From contig NZ_JAJSOO010000001.1 in the NCBI RefSeq assembly GCF_029428875.1, positions 6,172,501-6,236,500 on the forward strand: a stretch of DNA of 64,000 nucleotides, in the 5' to 3' direction. The translations under genes were made by a program, and so were the position numbers. Positions 48,774-57,981 of this stretch are shown here, in pieces. Numbering within the stretch: position 1 is the stretch's first letter; the number at the start of each line of letters is the position of its first letter. The stretch is from Streptomyces sp. JH34 (GTDB lineage: Bacteria; Actinomycetota; Actinomycetes; Streptomycetales; Streptomycetaceae). The notes beneath the pieces were generated by a model that saw only the letters and a program-made list of their open reading frames with translations, was not told where the DNA came from and made no database searches.

Positions 48774-51023
48774 TCAACCGAGCTCGGGCCCGCCCCTCCC
48801 TGGTGTACGGGAGGCGGCGGGCCTTCGCGTCTCCCCGGCCGTCCCGGTCCCGGGCGTTCCGCTTTCGGCCACCCCCGCCCCGGGCGCTCCGGCCGAGGCC
48901 GCCCTGTCGTCCGGACCGGCCCGGAGCGCCCGTGCCACCGCGGCCTGCGCGTCCAGCCGGCGGCCCGAGAGCCGCTCCACGTCGTACGTGGCGTCGCCGA
49001 GCTGCGCCCTCGCCCGTTCCTCGCACTCCGCCCGCGGTCTGCCGTAGTGGGTGGAGCCGAACAGCGGCAGGCCCACCGAGGGCCAGATCCGGTCCGCCGC
49101 CCCCTGCAGCACCGCGGCCTCGGCACCGTCGCCCTCCGTCGCGGTGACGAGGGCCAGCAGCTCCAGGGAGAGGACCGTGCCAAGCAGGTCGTGGAAGGTG
49201 TGCGCGATGGACAGCGACTCCCCGAGCATCCGGCGCGCCCGTCCGCTCGGCCCGGACCGCAGCGCCACGTAGCCCAGGACGTACAGCGCGTAGGCAAGGG
49301 CCCACCGCTCGCCGTGGTCCTCGCAGATCTCACGGACCTCGTCGCAGATCGCCGCGGCCGCCTCCAGGTCACCGCGGAACGCCACGGCCATGCCCAGCTC
49401 GACCTGCGCCATCAGCACGTTGCTGTTCAGCTCGCCGATCTCCCGGTAGCGCCCGAGCGCCTCGCGCAGCAGTTCCTCGGCACGTGCCGGGTCGTCCGTG
49501 ACGATCGAGAGGCAGCCCGTGCGGTGCACGGCGTAGGCCACAGCGGTGGCGTCCCCCGAGCGTTCCCCCTCCTCGCGGCACTCCTGCAGGGCCGACACCG
49601 CCCCCACCGGGTCGCCCTGCAGCACCGCGACGTGACCGAGCACCCAGAGGGCCTTCAGCCGGGAGTGGTCGTAGGGGGACTCCTCCTCCAGGACGTGGTC
49701 CAGCCAGTGGCGGCCCTCGGCGAGGCGCCCGCAGCCCGCCCAGTAGAACCACAGCGTGCCCGCCAGGTACTGCGCGAGATGCACCTCCTCCGGGTTCTCC
49801 ATCGAACACTCCATCGCGCGGCGGAGATTGGGCAGCTCGCTGTCGATCCGGGCCGCGGCCTCCGCCTGCCTGGGGCTGAACCAGTCGAGTTCGCACCACG
49901 TCGCGAGGCCCAGGTACCAGTCCCGGTGCCTGCGGCGCAGCCGGCCGGCGTCCCCGGTCGCCCGCAGCCACTCGGCGCCGTACTCCCGCACGGTGTCCAG
50001 CAGCCGGTAGCGGCTGCCGGCGGCCGAGTCCTCGCGCAGCACCACGGACTGCGCCAGCAGTTCGTCCAGCACGTCGAGCACGGAGTCGGCGGGCAGGTCC
50101 GGGCCGCTGCAGATGTACTCGACGGCCTCCAGGTCGAACTGCCCGGCGAACACCGAGAGCCGCGCCCACAGCAGCCGTTGCCCGGGATCGCACAGCTCAT
50201 GGCTCCAGCCGATGGCCGTACGCAGCGTCTGATGGCGGGGCAGTGCGCTCGGACTGCCCCCGGTGAGCAGCCGGAAGCGGTCGTCGAGACGCTGCAGCAC
50301 CTGCTCCGTCGTCAGGGCCCGCAGCCGTCCGGCGGCGAGCTCCAGGGCCAGCGGGATGCCGTCGAGCCTGCGGCAGAGCTCCCGGGCGGTGTCCCGCTCG
50401 CCGTCCGTCGGCCGGAAGCCCGGGCGTACCGCCGCCGCCCGCCGGACGAAGAGTTCCAGGGCGTCGTCGTCCGTCATCGGCATCAGCGGGAAGGTGAGTT
50501 CGCCGTCCACCCGCAGCGGCTTGCGGCCGGCCGCGAGCACCTGCAGACCGGGTGCCCGGCGCAGCAGTTCCCGTACGACATCGGCGCACGGTCCCGCGAG
50601 ATGCTCGAAACCGTCGACGACGAGCAGCAGGCGGCGGTCCGCACAGTGCCGGGCCAGCACCTCGCGAGGCGACCTGCTGGTGTGGTCGGTGAGCCCCAGG
50701 GCGTCGACCAGGGTGTGCACGAGCAGTCCGGGATCGTGGACGCCCGACAGCTCTGCGAGCCACACCCCGTCGCAGTACCGTTTCTCCACCAGGGCAGCGG
50801 TCCGTACGGCGAAACGGGTCTTTCCGACCCCGGCGACCCCCACGACCGTGACGAGCCTGGACTCGCCCAGGAGCGACTCCAGTTCGGTCAGTTCGGCGTC
50901 GCGTCCCACGAAGGTGTTGAGCTCCGCCGGGAGATTTCCGCGTACGGGGACGGGCTCCATGTCGTCGGGCGTGGGGGAGGGGCGCTGAGGGCGTCGCATG
51001 AAACACGCAGAGTACTGGCACAT
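48774..51023 (-). CDS. STAND-type ATPase with C-terminal helical repeats (AfsR-like core without a DNA-binding domain)
   Basis: The product is 749 residues from ATG 51023, with GGAGAG 4-5 bases before it (an ATG at 50999 is a weaker alternative). After a short Pro-rich stretch comes an NB-ARC-like module: Walker A GVAGVGKTRFA, Walker B LLLVVDGFEHL, RxxP-like and GLPL-like IPLALELAAGRLRAL motifs. Then winged-helix-like and tetratricopeptide-type helical repeats run from about residue 400 to 680 (SPYDHSRLKALWVLGHVAVLQGDP, and similar). The C-terminus is a disordered Pro/Gly tail. It looks like the ATPase half of AfsR/LuxR-type regulators, but neither a SARP nor a LuxR helix-turn-helix domain is present. 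Function may be signalling. It is convergent with rpsD, 12 bases apart. Confidence 0.85.
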   Translation of the reverse strand: MCQYSACFMRRPQRPSPTPDDMEPVPVRGNLPAELNTFVGRDAELTELESLLGESRLVTVVGVAGVGKTRFAVRTAALVEKRYCDGVWLAELSGVHDPGLLVHTLVDALGLTDHTSRSPREVLARHCADRRLLLVVDGFEHLAGPCADVVRELLRRAPGLQVLAAGRKPLRVDGELTFPLMPMTDDDALELFVRRAAAVRPGFRPTDGERDTARELCRRLDGIPLALELAAGRLRALTTEQVLQRLDDRFRLLTGGSPSALPRHQTLRTAIGWSHELCDPGQRLLWARLSVFAGQFDLEAVEYICSGPDLPADSVLDVLDELLAQSVVLREDSAAGSRYRLLDTVREYGAEWLRATGDAGRLRRRHRDWYLGLATWCELDWFSPRQAEAAARIDSELPNLRRAMECSMENPEEVHLAQYLAGTLWFYWAGCGRLAEGRHWLDHVLEEESPYDHSRLKALWVLGHVAVLQGDPVGAVSALQECREEGERSGDATAVAYAVHRTGCLSIVTDDPARAEELLREALGRYREIGELNSNVLMAQVELGMAVAFRGDLEAAAAICDEVREICEDHGERWALAYALYVLGYVALRSGPSGRARRMLGESLSIAHTFHDLLGTVLSLELLALVTATEGDGAEAAVLQGAADRIWPSVGLPLFGSTHYGRPRAECEERARAQLGDATYDVERLSGRRLDAQAAVARALRAGPDDRAASAGAPGAGVAESGTPGTGTAGETRRPAASRTPGRGGPELG
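48788..48822. terminator. Hairpin after rpsD, inside the end of the STAND gene
   Basis: The arms around 48788-48800 and 48809-48822 are strongly G+C and pair with one bulge around an 8-base loop, followed by CTTCG. It is the likely rpsD terminator, embedded in the convergent coding region. Confidence 0.5.
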
Positions 51024-51225
51024 AAGCTCTCCGTACAATCTCCCCGCCTCCGGCACCCGCACCGCCCGCCCCACAATGCGGTACGGCGCGTGACGCCCGG
51101 CGCGATAGGCTCGGGGGGACGACGATCGGCAGAGGTGGCAGGACGCACCGGCCGGCCGGTGACAGGCAGATACCGGCGGGGAGAGGTCCCCGCCGATGTG
51201 GGCGACGAGCAGAGAGCGGTGCACT

Positions 51226-51690
51226 GTGTCCGGTGGAGAGGTGGCCGGCATCCTGGTGGCTGTCTTCTGGGCGATCCTGGTTTCCTTCCTCGCCGTGGTA
51301 CTGGTGAGACTGGCCCAGACGCTCAGGGCGACCACCGCGCTGGTGGCGGACGTGACGGAGCAGGCGGTCCCGCTGCTCGCCGACGCCTCCGCCACGCTGC
51401 GCTCCGCGCAGACCCAGCTCGACAAGGTCGACGCCATCGCGAGCGACGTCCAGGAGGTCACCTCCAACGCCTCCGCGCTCTCCACCACCGTCGCCTCGAC
51501 GTTCGGCGGCCCGCTCGTGAAGGTGGCCGCGTTCGGCTACGGGGTGCGGCAGGCTCTCGGCCGCCGTAGCGCGGCCGACCCGGAACCGGACCGCCGGACC
51601 TCCCGCCGCGCCGTGATCGTCGGCCGAACCGTGCCGTCCGCCCGCGACAGGAAGCGGAACGGCCGAAGCTCCCGCGGACAGAAGGACTGA
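51226..51690 (+). CDS. DUF948 domain-containing membrane-anchored protein
   Basis: The product is 154 residues. An N-terminal helix (VAGILVAVFWAILVSFLAVVLVRLA) is followed by the DUF948 pattern LRATTALVADVTEQAVPLLADASATLRSAQTQLDKVDAIASDVQEVTSNASALST, an amphipathic long helix like a chemoreceptor signalling region. A charged tail ends it. The function is unknown. I start at GTG 51226 because the family begins MSGGEVAGILVAVF; an in-frame ATG at 51196 would add ten residues. It is followed 7 bases later by the DUF6167 gene and then alaS, an arrangement widely conserved in streptomycetes. Confidence 0.88.
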   Translation: MSGGEVAGILVAVFWAILVSFLAVVLVRLAQTLRATTALVADVTEQAVPLLADASATLRSAQTQLDKVDAIASDVQEVTSNASALSTTVASTFGGPLVKVAAFGYGVRQALGRRSAADPEPDRRTSRRAVIVGRTVPSARDRKRNGRSSRGQKD

Positions 51691-51697
51691 CCCAGCG

Positions 51698-51994
51698 ATG
51701 TTCCGCCGTACGTTCTGGTTCACCGCCGGCGCAGCCGCCGGTGTCTGGGCCACCACCAAGGTCAACCGCAAGATCCGGCAGCTGGCCCCCGAGAGCCTCG
51801 CGGCGCAGGCCGCGGACAAGGCGATCGAGGCGGGTCACAAGCTGAAGGACTTCGCCCTCGACGTGCGTGAGGGCATGGTCAGGCGCGAGGCCGAACTGGG
51901 CGGGGCCCTCGGTATCGAGGCCGCGGCCGACCCCGAACTCGTCGCCCACCGCACACTTCCCTACAACCCGAACAACCGGAATGAGGACCACTAA
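51698..51994 (+). CDS. DUF6167 family small protein
   Basis: The product is 98 residues. It starts MFRRTFWFTAGAAAGVWATTKVNRKIRQL, a short membrane-like N-terminal segment, and then Ala/Glu-rich helix. The final NPNNRNEDH is disordered. It is unknown in function. Its TAA overlaps the alaS ATG by one base (TAATG), so it is translationally coupled to alaS. Confidence 0.85.
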   Translation: MFRRTFWFTAGAAAGVWATTKVNRKIRQLAPESLAAQAADKAIEAGHKLKDFALDVREGMVRREAELGGALGIEAAADPELVAHRTLPYNPNNRNEDH

Positions 51995-54663
51995 TGGAGT
52001 CGGCTGAAATTCGCCGCCGCTGGCTGAGCTTCTTCGAGGAGCGCGGTCACACCGTCGTGCCTTCGGCGTCGCTCATCGCGGACGACCCGACTCTGCTGCT
52101 GGTCCCCGCGGGCATGGTTCCCTTCAAGCCGTACTTCCTCGGCGAGGTCAAGCCGCCCGCCCCGCGCGTCACCAGCGTGCAGAAGTGCGTCCGGACCCCG
52201 GACATCGAAGAGGTCGGCAAGACCACCCGGCACGGCACGTTCTTCCAGATGTGCGGCAACTTCTCCTTCGGTGACTACTTCAAGGAAGGCGCCATCGAGT
52301 TCGCCTGGGCGGCGCTCACGAACTCCGTGGAGGACGGCGGCTTCGGCCTCGACCCCGAGCGCCTGTGGATCACGGTCTACCTGGACGACGACGAGGCCGA
52401 GCAGATCTGGCGCGAGAAGATCGGCGTCCCGGCCGAGCGCATCCAGCGCCTGGGCAAGAAGGACAACTTCTGGTCCATGGGCGTCCCCGGCCCCTGCGGC
52501 CCCTGCTCCGAGATCAACTACGACCGCGGCCCCGAGTTCGGCGTCGAGGGCGGCCCCGCAGTCAACGACGAGCGCTACGTGGAGATCTGGAACCTGGTCT
52601 TCATGCAGTACGAGCGCGGCGCAGGCGACGGCAAGGAGGACTTCCCGATCCTCGGCGACCTGCCGTCGCAGAACATCGACACGGGGCTCGGCCTCGAGCG
52701 GCTCGCCATGATCCTGCAGGACGTACAGAACATGTACGAGACCGACACCCTGCGCGTCGTCATGGACAAGGCCACCGAGCTCACCGGCGTGCGCTACGGC
52801 GCCGACCAGGGTTCCGACGTCTCCCTCCGCGTCGTCGCCGACCACGTCCGCACCTCGGTGATGCTCATCGGTGACGGCGTCACCCCCGGCAACGAGGGCC
52901 GCGGCTACGTCCTGCGCCGCATCATGCGCCGCGCCATCCGCAACATGCGCCTGATGGGCGCCACAGGCCCGGTCGTCCGTGAGCTCGTCGACGTCGTCGT
53001 CGACACCATGGGGCAGCAGTACCCGGAGCTGATCACCGACCGCAAGCGCATCGAGACGGTCGCCCTCGCCGAGGAGGCCGCGTTCCTCAAGGCCCTCAAG
53101 GGCGGCACGAACATCCTCGACACCGCCGTCACCGAGACCAAGGCCGCCGGCGGCCAGGTCCTGGCCGGCGACAAGGCGTTCCTGCTCCACGACACCTGGG
53201 GCTTCCCGATCGACCTCACGCTGGAGATGGCCGCCGAACAGGGCCTCTCGGTCGACGAGGACGGCTTCCGCCGGCTGATGAAGGAACAGCGGGACCGGGC
53301 CAAGGCCGACGCCAAGGCCAAGAAGACCGGTCACGCGGACCTGTCCGCCTACCGCGAGGTCGCCGACAACTCCGGCGTCACCGAGTTCATCGGGTACACG
53401 TCCGTCGAGGGCGAGTCGAAGATCGTCGGGCTGCTCGTCGACGGGGTCTCCTCGCCCGCCGCCTCCGAGGGCGACGAGGTCGAGGTCGTCCTCGACCGCA
53501 CCCCGTTCTACGCCGAGGGCGGCGGCCAGCTCGCCGACCAGGGCCGGATCAGGCTCGACAGCGGCGCCGTCATCCAGGTCCGCGACGTACAGCAGCCGGT
53601 CCCCGGTGTCTCGGTACACAAGGGCTCGGTCCAGGTCGGCGAGGTGACGGTCGGCGCCTCCGCCTACGCCGCCATCGACAACACCCGCCGCCGCGCCATC
53701 GCCCGCGCCCACAGCGCCACGCACCTCACGCACCAGGCGCTGCGCGACGCGCTCGGCCCGACGGCCGCGCAGGCCGGCTCGGAGAACTCGCCCGGACGCT
53801 TCCGCTTCGACTTCGGCTCGCCCGCCGCCGTACCCGGCACGGTCCTGACCGACGTCGAGCAGAAGATCAACGAGGTCCTCGCCCGGGAGCTCGACGTCCA
53901 GGCCGAGGTCATGTCCATCGACGACGCCAAGAAGCAGGGCGCCATCGCCGAGTTCGGCGAGAAGTACGGCGAGCGGGTCCGCGTCGTCACCATCGGCGAC
54001 TTCTCCAAGGAGCTGTGTGGCGGCACGCACGTCCGCAACACCTCCCAGCTCGGCCTGGTGAAGCTGCTCGGTGAGTCGTCGATCGGCTCCGGTGTGCGCC
54101 GCGTCGAGGCGCTCGTCGGTGTGGACGCGTACAACTTCCTCGCCAAGGAGCACACGGTCGTCGCCCAGCTCCAGGAACTGCTCAAGGGCCGTCCCGAGGA
54201 GCTCCCCGAGAAGATCTCCGGCATGCTCGGCAAGCTGAAGGACGCCGAGAAGGAGATCGAGAAGTTCCGCGCGGAGAAGGTCCTGGCGGCCGCCGCCGGG
54301 CTCGTGGAGACGGCCAGGGACGTACGCGGCGTCGCCCTCGTCACCGGGCAGGTGCCGGACGGCACCACTGCGGACGACCTGCGGAAGCTGGTCCTCGACG
54401 TGCGCGGGCGCATCCAGGGCGGCCGTCCGGCCGTCGTGGCCCTGTTCACCACCGCCAACGGCCGTCCGCTGACGGTCATCGCCACCAACGAGGCGGCCCG
54501 TGAGCGCGGCCTCAAGGCCGGCGACCTGGTGCGCACCGCCGCGAAGACCCTCGGGGGCGGTGGCGGCGGCAAGCCCGACGTCGCCCAGGGCGGCGGCCAG
54601 AACCCGGCCGCCGTCGGCGACGCCATGGCGGCCGTCGAACGCCTCGTCACCGAGACCGCGTGA
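51994..54663 (+). CDS. alaS: Alanyl-tRNA synthetase
   Basis: This 889-residue class II synthetase charges tRNA-Ala. The catalytic core starts MESAEIRRRWLSFFEERGHTVVPSASL with motif 1, and motif 2 around RTPDIEEVGKTTRHGTFFQMCGNFSFGDYFK. The editing domain shows HSATHLTHQAL and the zinc/editing CGGTH in KELCGGTHVRNTSQLGL. A long linker and a C-Ala domain (about 730-889) with a Gly-rich tail end it. The length is normal. ATG 51994 overlaps the upstream stop by one base, and its TGA overlaps the ruvX GTG in GTGA. Confidence 0.98.
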   Translation: MESAEIRRRWLSFFEERGHTVVPSASLIADDPTLLLVPAGMVPFKPYFLGEVKPPAPRVTSVQKCVRTPDIEEVGKTTRHGTFFQMCGNFSFGDYFKEGAIEFAWAALTNSVEDGGFGLDPERLWITVYLDDDEAEQIWREKIGVPAERIQRLGKKDNFWSMGVPGPCGPCSEINYDRGPEFGVEGGPAVNDERYVEIWNLVFMQYERGAGDGKEDFPILGDLPSQNIDTGLGLERLAMILQDVQNMYETDTLRVVMDKATELTGVRYGADQGSDVSLRVVADHVRTSVMLIGDGVTPGNEGRGYVLRRIMRRAIRNMRLMGATGPVVRELVDVVVDTMGQQYPELITDRKRIETVALAEEAAFLKALKGGTNILDTAVTETKAAGGQVLAGDKAFLLHDTWGFPIDLTLEMAAEQGLSVDEDGFRRLMKEQRDRAKADAKAKKTGHADLSAYREVADNSGVTEFIGYTSVEGESKIVGLLVDGVSSPAASEGDEVEVVLDRTPFYAEGGGQLADQGRIRLDSGAVIQVRDVQQPVPGVSVHKGSVQVGEVTVGASAYAAIDNTRRRAIARAHSATHLTHQALRDALGPTAAQAGSENSPGRFRFDFGSPAAVPGTVLTDVEQKINEVLARELDVQAEVMSIDDAKKQGAIAEFGEKYGERVRVVTIGDFSKELCGGTHVRNTSQLGLVKLLGESSIGSGVRRVEALVGVDAYNFLAKEHTVVAQLQELLKGRPEELPEKISGMLGKLKDAEKEIEKFRAEKVLAAAAGLVETARDVRGVALVTGQVPDGTTADDLRKLVLDVRGRIQGGRPAVVALFTTANGRPLTVIATNEAARERGLKAGDLVRTAAKTLGGGGGGKPDVAQGGGQNPAAVGDAMAAVERLVTETA

Positions 54664-55145
54664 CGCCCGACGTGCCGCAGATGCGCCGTGGACGCCGACT
54701 CGCCGTCGACGTCGGTGACGCCCGTATCGGGGTCGCCTCGTGCGACCCCGACGGGATCCTCGCCACGCCGGTGGAGACCGTGCCGGGACGTGACGTCCCG
54801 GCCGCCCACCGGCGGCTCGGCCAGATCGTCGAGGAGTACGAGCCGATCGAGGTCATCGTCGGTCTGCCCCGTTCGCTGGGCGGCGGCGAGGGCCCGGCGG
54901 CGGCGAAGGTCCGTGCCTTCACGCAGGTCTTCGCCCGTGCGATCGCGCCCGTCCCCGTGCGTCTCGTGGACGAGAGGATGACCACAGTGACCGCCACTCA
55001 GGGGCTGCGCGCTTCGGGCGTGAAGTCCAAGAAGGGCCGATCTGTCGTCGACCAGGCTGCCGCTGTGGTGATCCTCCAGAACGCTCTGGAGTCCGAACGG
55101 GCGTCAGGCACCGCCCCGGGCGAGGGCGTCGAAGTGGTTGTCTGA
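54660..55145 (+). CDS. ruvX: Holliday junction resolvase-like protein RuvX/YqgF
   Basis: The product is 161 residues. RNase H-like fold: GRRLAVDVGDARIGVASCDPDG with the first Asp, EVIVGLPRSLGG, and RLVDERMTTVTATQGL with the catalytic Glu and ALQ helix, all as in YqgF. It probably works in pre-16S rRNA maturation and has also been called a junction resolvase. It starts with GTG 54660 within GTGA overlapping alaS. The in-frame ATG seven codons on is possible. It is 100 bases before mltG. The alaS-ruvX-mltG-aroE order is classic actinobacterial. Confidence 0.93.
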   Translation: MTPDVPQMRRGRRLAVDVGDARIGVASCDPDGILATPVETVPGRDVPAAHRRLGQIVEEYEPIEVIVGLPRSLGGGEGPAAAKVRAFTQVFARAIAPVPVRLVDERMTTVTATQGLRASGVKSKKGRSVVDQAAAVVILQNALESERASGTAPGEGVEVVV

Positions 55146-55245
55146 TCGCGATACGGTAACGTTCCGCGCGATGCGGCGGTGTTCGAACAGACACCGCACA
55201 GCAAAGCGAAGAGACGGAGCGTCGTCTCGCGGCTCAAGGGGATCG

Positions 55246-57048
55246 ATGACTGAGTATGGCCGGGGCCCCGGCTCCGAACCGTGGCATCCCGAGGACCCCT
55301 TGTACGGGGACCAGGGGTGGGGCCACCAGGCCGCCCACGGCCGGAGCCAGTACGAAGGCCAGCAGTCCGACCAGGGCCAGTACGACGGCGGGCAGCAGCA
55401 CTACGCACAGGACCCGTATGCCCAGCAGGGCTACCAGCAGGACCCTTACGCGCAGCCGCAGCAGCCGCAGCAGCCGCAGGACCCGTACCAGCAGCAGCCG
55501 CAGGACCCGTACGCGCAGCCGCAACAGCACCAGCAGGATCTGTACGGTCAGCAGCACCAGCAGTACGGCTCCCCGCAGGATCCTTACGCCCAGCCCCAGC
55601 AGCCGCAGTACGACGGTGGCTGGGACACGGGCCAGCAGGCGGCGATGCCGTACGGGGCCCAGCAGCAGCCCCCGTACGGCAACGCCCCCGGCGGCTACGG
55701 CGACCAGGGTGACCACTACGGAACCCCCGAGGCCTATCCGCCGCCGCAGCCCCCGGGGCGCCGCGAGGAGCCCGCGCAGCAGAACAGCCCGGACTGGGAT
55801 CCGGAGGTGCCGCAGGAGGAGACGCATCCTTTCTTCACCGGTGCCGACGAGCCGGCCGACGGCCGCGACTCCCGGTCCAGGGAGCGGGACGACGCCGAGG
55901 ACGACCACGACGACGACCCACGCGAGTCCCGCAGGGGCGGGGGCGAGCGCCGCGGCAAGGGCAAGAAGAAGAGCCGCAACGGCTGCGCCTGCCTGGGTGT
56001 CGCGGCGGTCCTCGTCGGTGGGCTCGGCGGGGTGGGCTACGTCGGCTACTCGTACTACCAGAGCCAGTTCGGCGCGGCGCCCGACTACGAGGGCAGCGGC
56101 ACGGGCTCGGTCGAGGTGGAGATCCCGGACGGCGCCCTGGGTAACGAGATCGCGAGCATTTTGAAGAAAGCGGGCGTCGTGAAGTCCGTCGATGCTTTCG
56201 TCTCCGCACAGAACGGGAACCCCAAGGGGGGGTCCCTGCAAGCAGGCGTTTATCTCCTGAAAAAGGAGATGTCTGCCGACAGTGCCATCGAATTGATGCT
56301 GAACCCGAAGAGTCAGAATTCTCTGGTCTTCCCGGAGGGCTCCATCTCGACCGAGATTTATGCCAAGATCGACAAGAGGCTCGAGTTGAAAGCGGGCACG
56401 ACGGCAGGTGTCGCGAAGGCGAAGGCCGAAAGTCTCGGGTTGCCTGCGTGGGCGGACGGCGACCCTCAGGCAAAGGACCCGCTTGAGGGCTTCCTTTTCC
56501 CGGCAGCGTACGCCGTCCCCAAGGGTGCCAAGCCCGAGGACGTGCTGAAGAAGATGGTGGCCCGGGCCACCAAGGAATACGGGAAGCTTGACCTTGAGCA
56601 GAACGCGAAAAAGCTCAACTTGAAATCGCCGCTCGACGTCATCACCGTAGCAAGCCTTGTCCAGAAGGAGGGCAAGTACAAGCACGACTTCGACAAGGTT
56701 TCCAGGGTGGTCTACAATCGCCTGAAGCCGGAAAACCTCGAAACCGTCGGTAGGCTGGAATTCGACTCGACAATCAACTACATCCGGGCTGAGAGCACGT
56801 TGGATGTGGGCGCCGTCGACGCGTTGAGGGAGATCGACGATCCGTACAACACGTACAAAATCAAGGGGTTGCCGCTCGGCCCGATTTCCAACCCGGGCGC
56901 GGATGCTCTGCACTCGGCGATCAGTCCGGCAGACGGCCCCTGGTATTACTTCGTCTCCGTAACCGAGGACAAGACACTGTTCGCGGTGACGAATGCGGAG
57001 CATGAGCGCAACCGCGCGAAGTACGAAGAGAACAAGGCCAACCAGTGA
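55246..57048 (+). CDS. mltG: Endolytic peptidoglycan transglycosylase MltG
   Basis: The product is 600 residues. About 270 N-terminal residues are a Gln/Pro/Tyr/Asp-rich cytoplasmic region with imperfect tandem repeats of the type DPYAQPQQPQ (DNA about 55375-55620). One helix follows (CACLGVAAVLVGGLGGVGYVGYSYY), a LysM-like region, and the YceG domain (about 330-600). The catalytic Glu lies in VASLVQKEGKYKHDF and the conserved NRLKPENLETVGRLEFDSTINYI and TYKIKGLPLGPISNPGADAL follow. MltG cuts nascent glycan strands and sets their length. From about codon 304 codon use shifts: of 72 codons from 56155, 18 end in A or T. ATG 55246 has AAGGGG before it. Its TGA overlaps aroE in GTGA. Confidence 0.95.
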   Translation: MTEYGRGPGSEPWHPEDPLYGDQGWGHQAAHGRSQYEGQQSDQGQYDGGQQHYAQDPYAQQGYQQDPYAQPQQPQQPQDPYQQQPQDPYAQPQQHQQDLYGQQHQQYGSPQDPYAQPQQPQYDGGWDTGQQAAMPYGAQQQPPYGNAPGGYGDQGDHYGTPEAYPPPQPPGRREEPAQQNSPDWDPEVPQEETHPFFTGADEPADGRDSRSRERDDAEDDHDDDPRESRRGGGERRGKGKKKSRNGCACLGVAAVLVGGLGGVGYVGYSYYQSQFGAAPDYEGSGTGSVEVEIPDGALGNEIASILKKAGVVKSVDAFVSAQNGNPKGGSLQAGVYLLKKEMSADSAIELMLNPKSQNSLVFPEGSISTEIYAKIDKRLELKAGTTAGVAKAKAESLGLPAWADGDPQAKDPLEGFLFPAAYAVPKGAKPEDVLKKMVARATKEYGKLDLEQNAKKLNLKSPLDVITVASLVQKEGKYKHDFDKVSRVVYNRLKPENLETVGRLEFDSTINYIRAESTLDVGAVDALREIDDPYNTYKIKGLPLGPISNPGADALHSAISPADGPWYYFVSVTEDKTLFAVTNAEHERNRAKYEENKANQ

Positions 57049-57875
57049 GTATCACCCGCAGGGCCGCAGTCCTCGGTTCGCCCGTCGCCCACTCCCTCTC
57101 GCCGGCCCTGCACAGCGCCGCGTACGCCGCGCTCGGCCTGGAGGGCTGGTCCTACGACCGCTTCGACGTGGACGAGGCGGCGCTGCCCGGCTTCGTCGAC
57201 GGGCTGGACCGGTCCTGGGCGGGGCTCTCCCTGACCATGCCGTTGAAGCGGGCGATCATTCCGCTGCTGGACGGGATCAGTGACACGGCGGCGTCGGTGG
57301 AGGCCGTCAACACCGTCGTCCTCACCGAGGACGGCCGCCGCCTCGGAGACAACACGGACATCCCCGGGATGGTCGCGGCGCTGCGTGAACGCGGGGTCGA
57401 GAAGGTGGAATCGGCCGCCGTCCTGGGCGCCGGTGCCACGGCTTCCTCCGCGCTGGCAGCCCTCGCCGAGATCTGCACCGGGCCCGTCACGGCGTATGTG
57501 CGCAGCGCGGCTCGGGCCGACGAGATGCGCGGCTGGGGCGCACGCCTCGGCGTCGACGTCAGGATCGCGGACTGGGCCGAGGCCGATGAGGCCCTGCGCG
57601 CGCCCCTGGTGATCGCCACTACGCCGACCGGCACCACGGACGCCCTCGCCGGAGCCGTCCCCTCGGCGCCCGGCACGCTCTTCGACGTCCTTTACGACCC
57701 CTGGCCGACGGCGCTGGCCTCGCGCTGGGCGGCGACCGGAGCGGGTGTCGTGGGAGGTCTCGACCTTCTGGTGCACCAGGCCGTCCTGCAGGTCGAGCAG
57801 ATGACCGGCCTGGACGCACCGCTCGCCGTCATGCGCGCGGCGGGCGAGGCGGCGCTCGCGGCACAGAGTCACTAG
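57045..57875 (+). CDS. aroE: Shikimate dehydrogenase
   Basis: This 276-residue enzyme reduces 3-dehydroshikimate to shikimate with NADPH. The shikimate-binding LGSPVAHSLSPALHSAAY, the catalytic Lys in LTMPLKRAII (Lys of the S-x-x-x-K element), the NADP-binding GAGATASSALAAL, and the C-terminal GLDLLVHQAVLQVEQMTG are all in place. It starts with GTG 57045 inside GTGA overlapping mltG. It is the first of the window's aro genes; aroC, aroK-aroB and aroQ follow after the short secreted-protein gene. Confidence 0.96.
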   Translation: MSITRRAAVLGSPVAHSLSPALHSAAYAALGLEGWSYDRFDVDEAALPGFVDGLDRSWAGLSLTMPLKRAIIPLLDGISDTAASVEAVNTVVLTEDGRRLGDNTDIPGMVAALRERGVEKVESAAVLGAGATASSALAALAEICTGPVTAYVRSAARADEMRGWGARLGVDVRIADWAEADEALRAPLVIATTPTGTTDALAGAVPSAPGTLFDVLYDPWPTALASRWAATGAGVVGGLDLLVHQAVLQVEQMTGLDAPLAVMRAAGEAALAAQSH

Positions 57876-57981
57876 TTCTCGCCAGTTGATGGCCTGATCG
57901 ATCCGCTCCCGCCCCGCGGGTGCGCATTTTCACTACGCTCCTCGGCGGAGGCGGCACGAGCGTGCTGCCGGGGAGGGTTCC

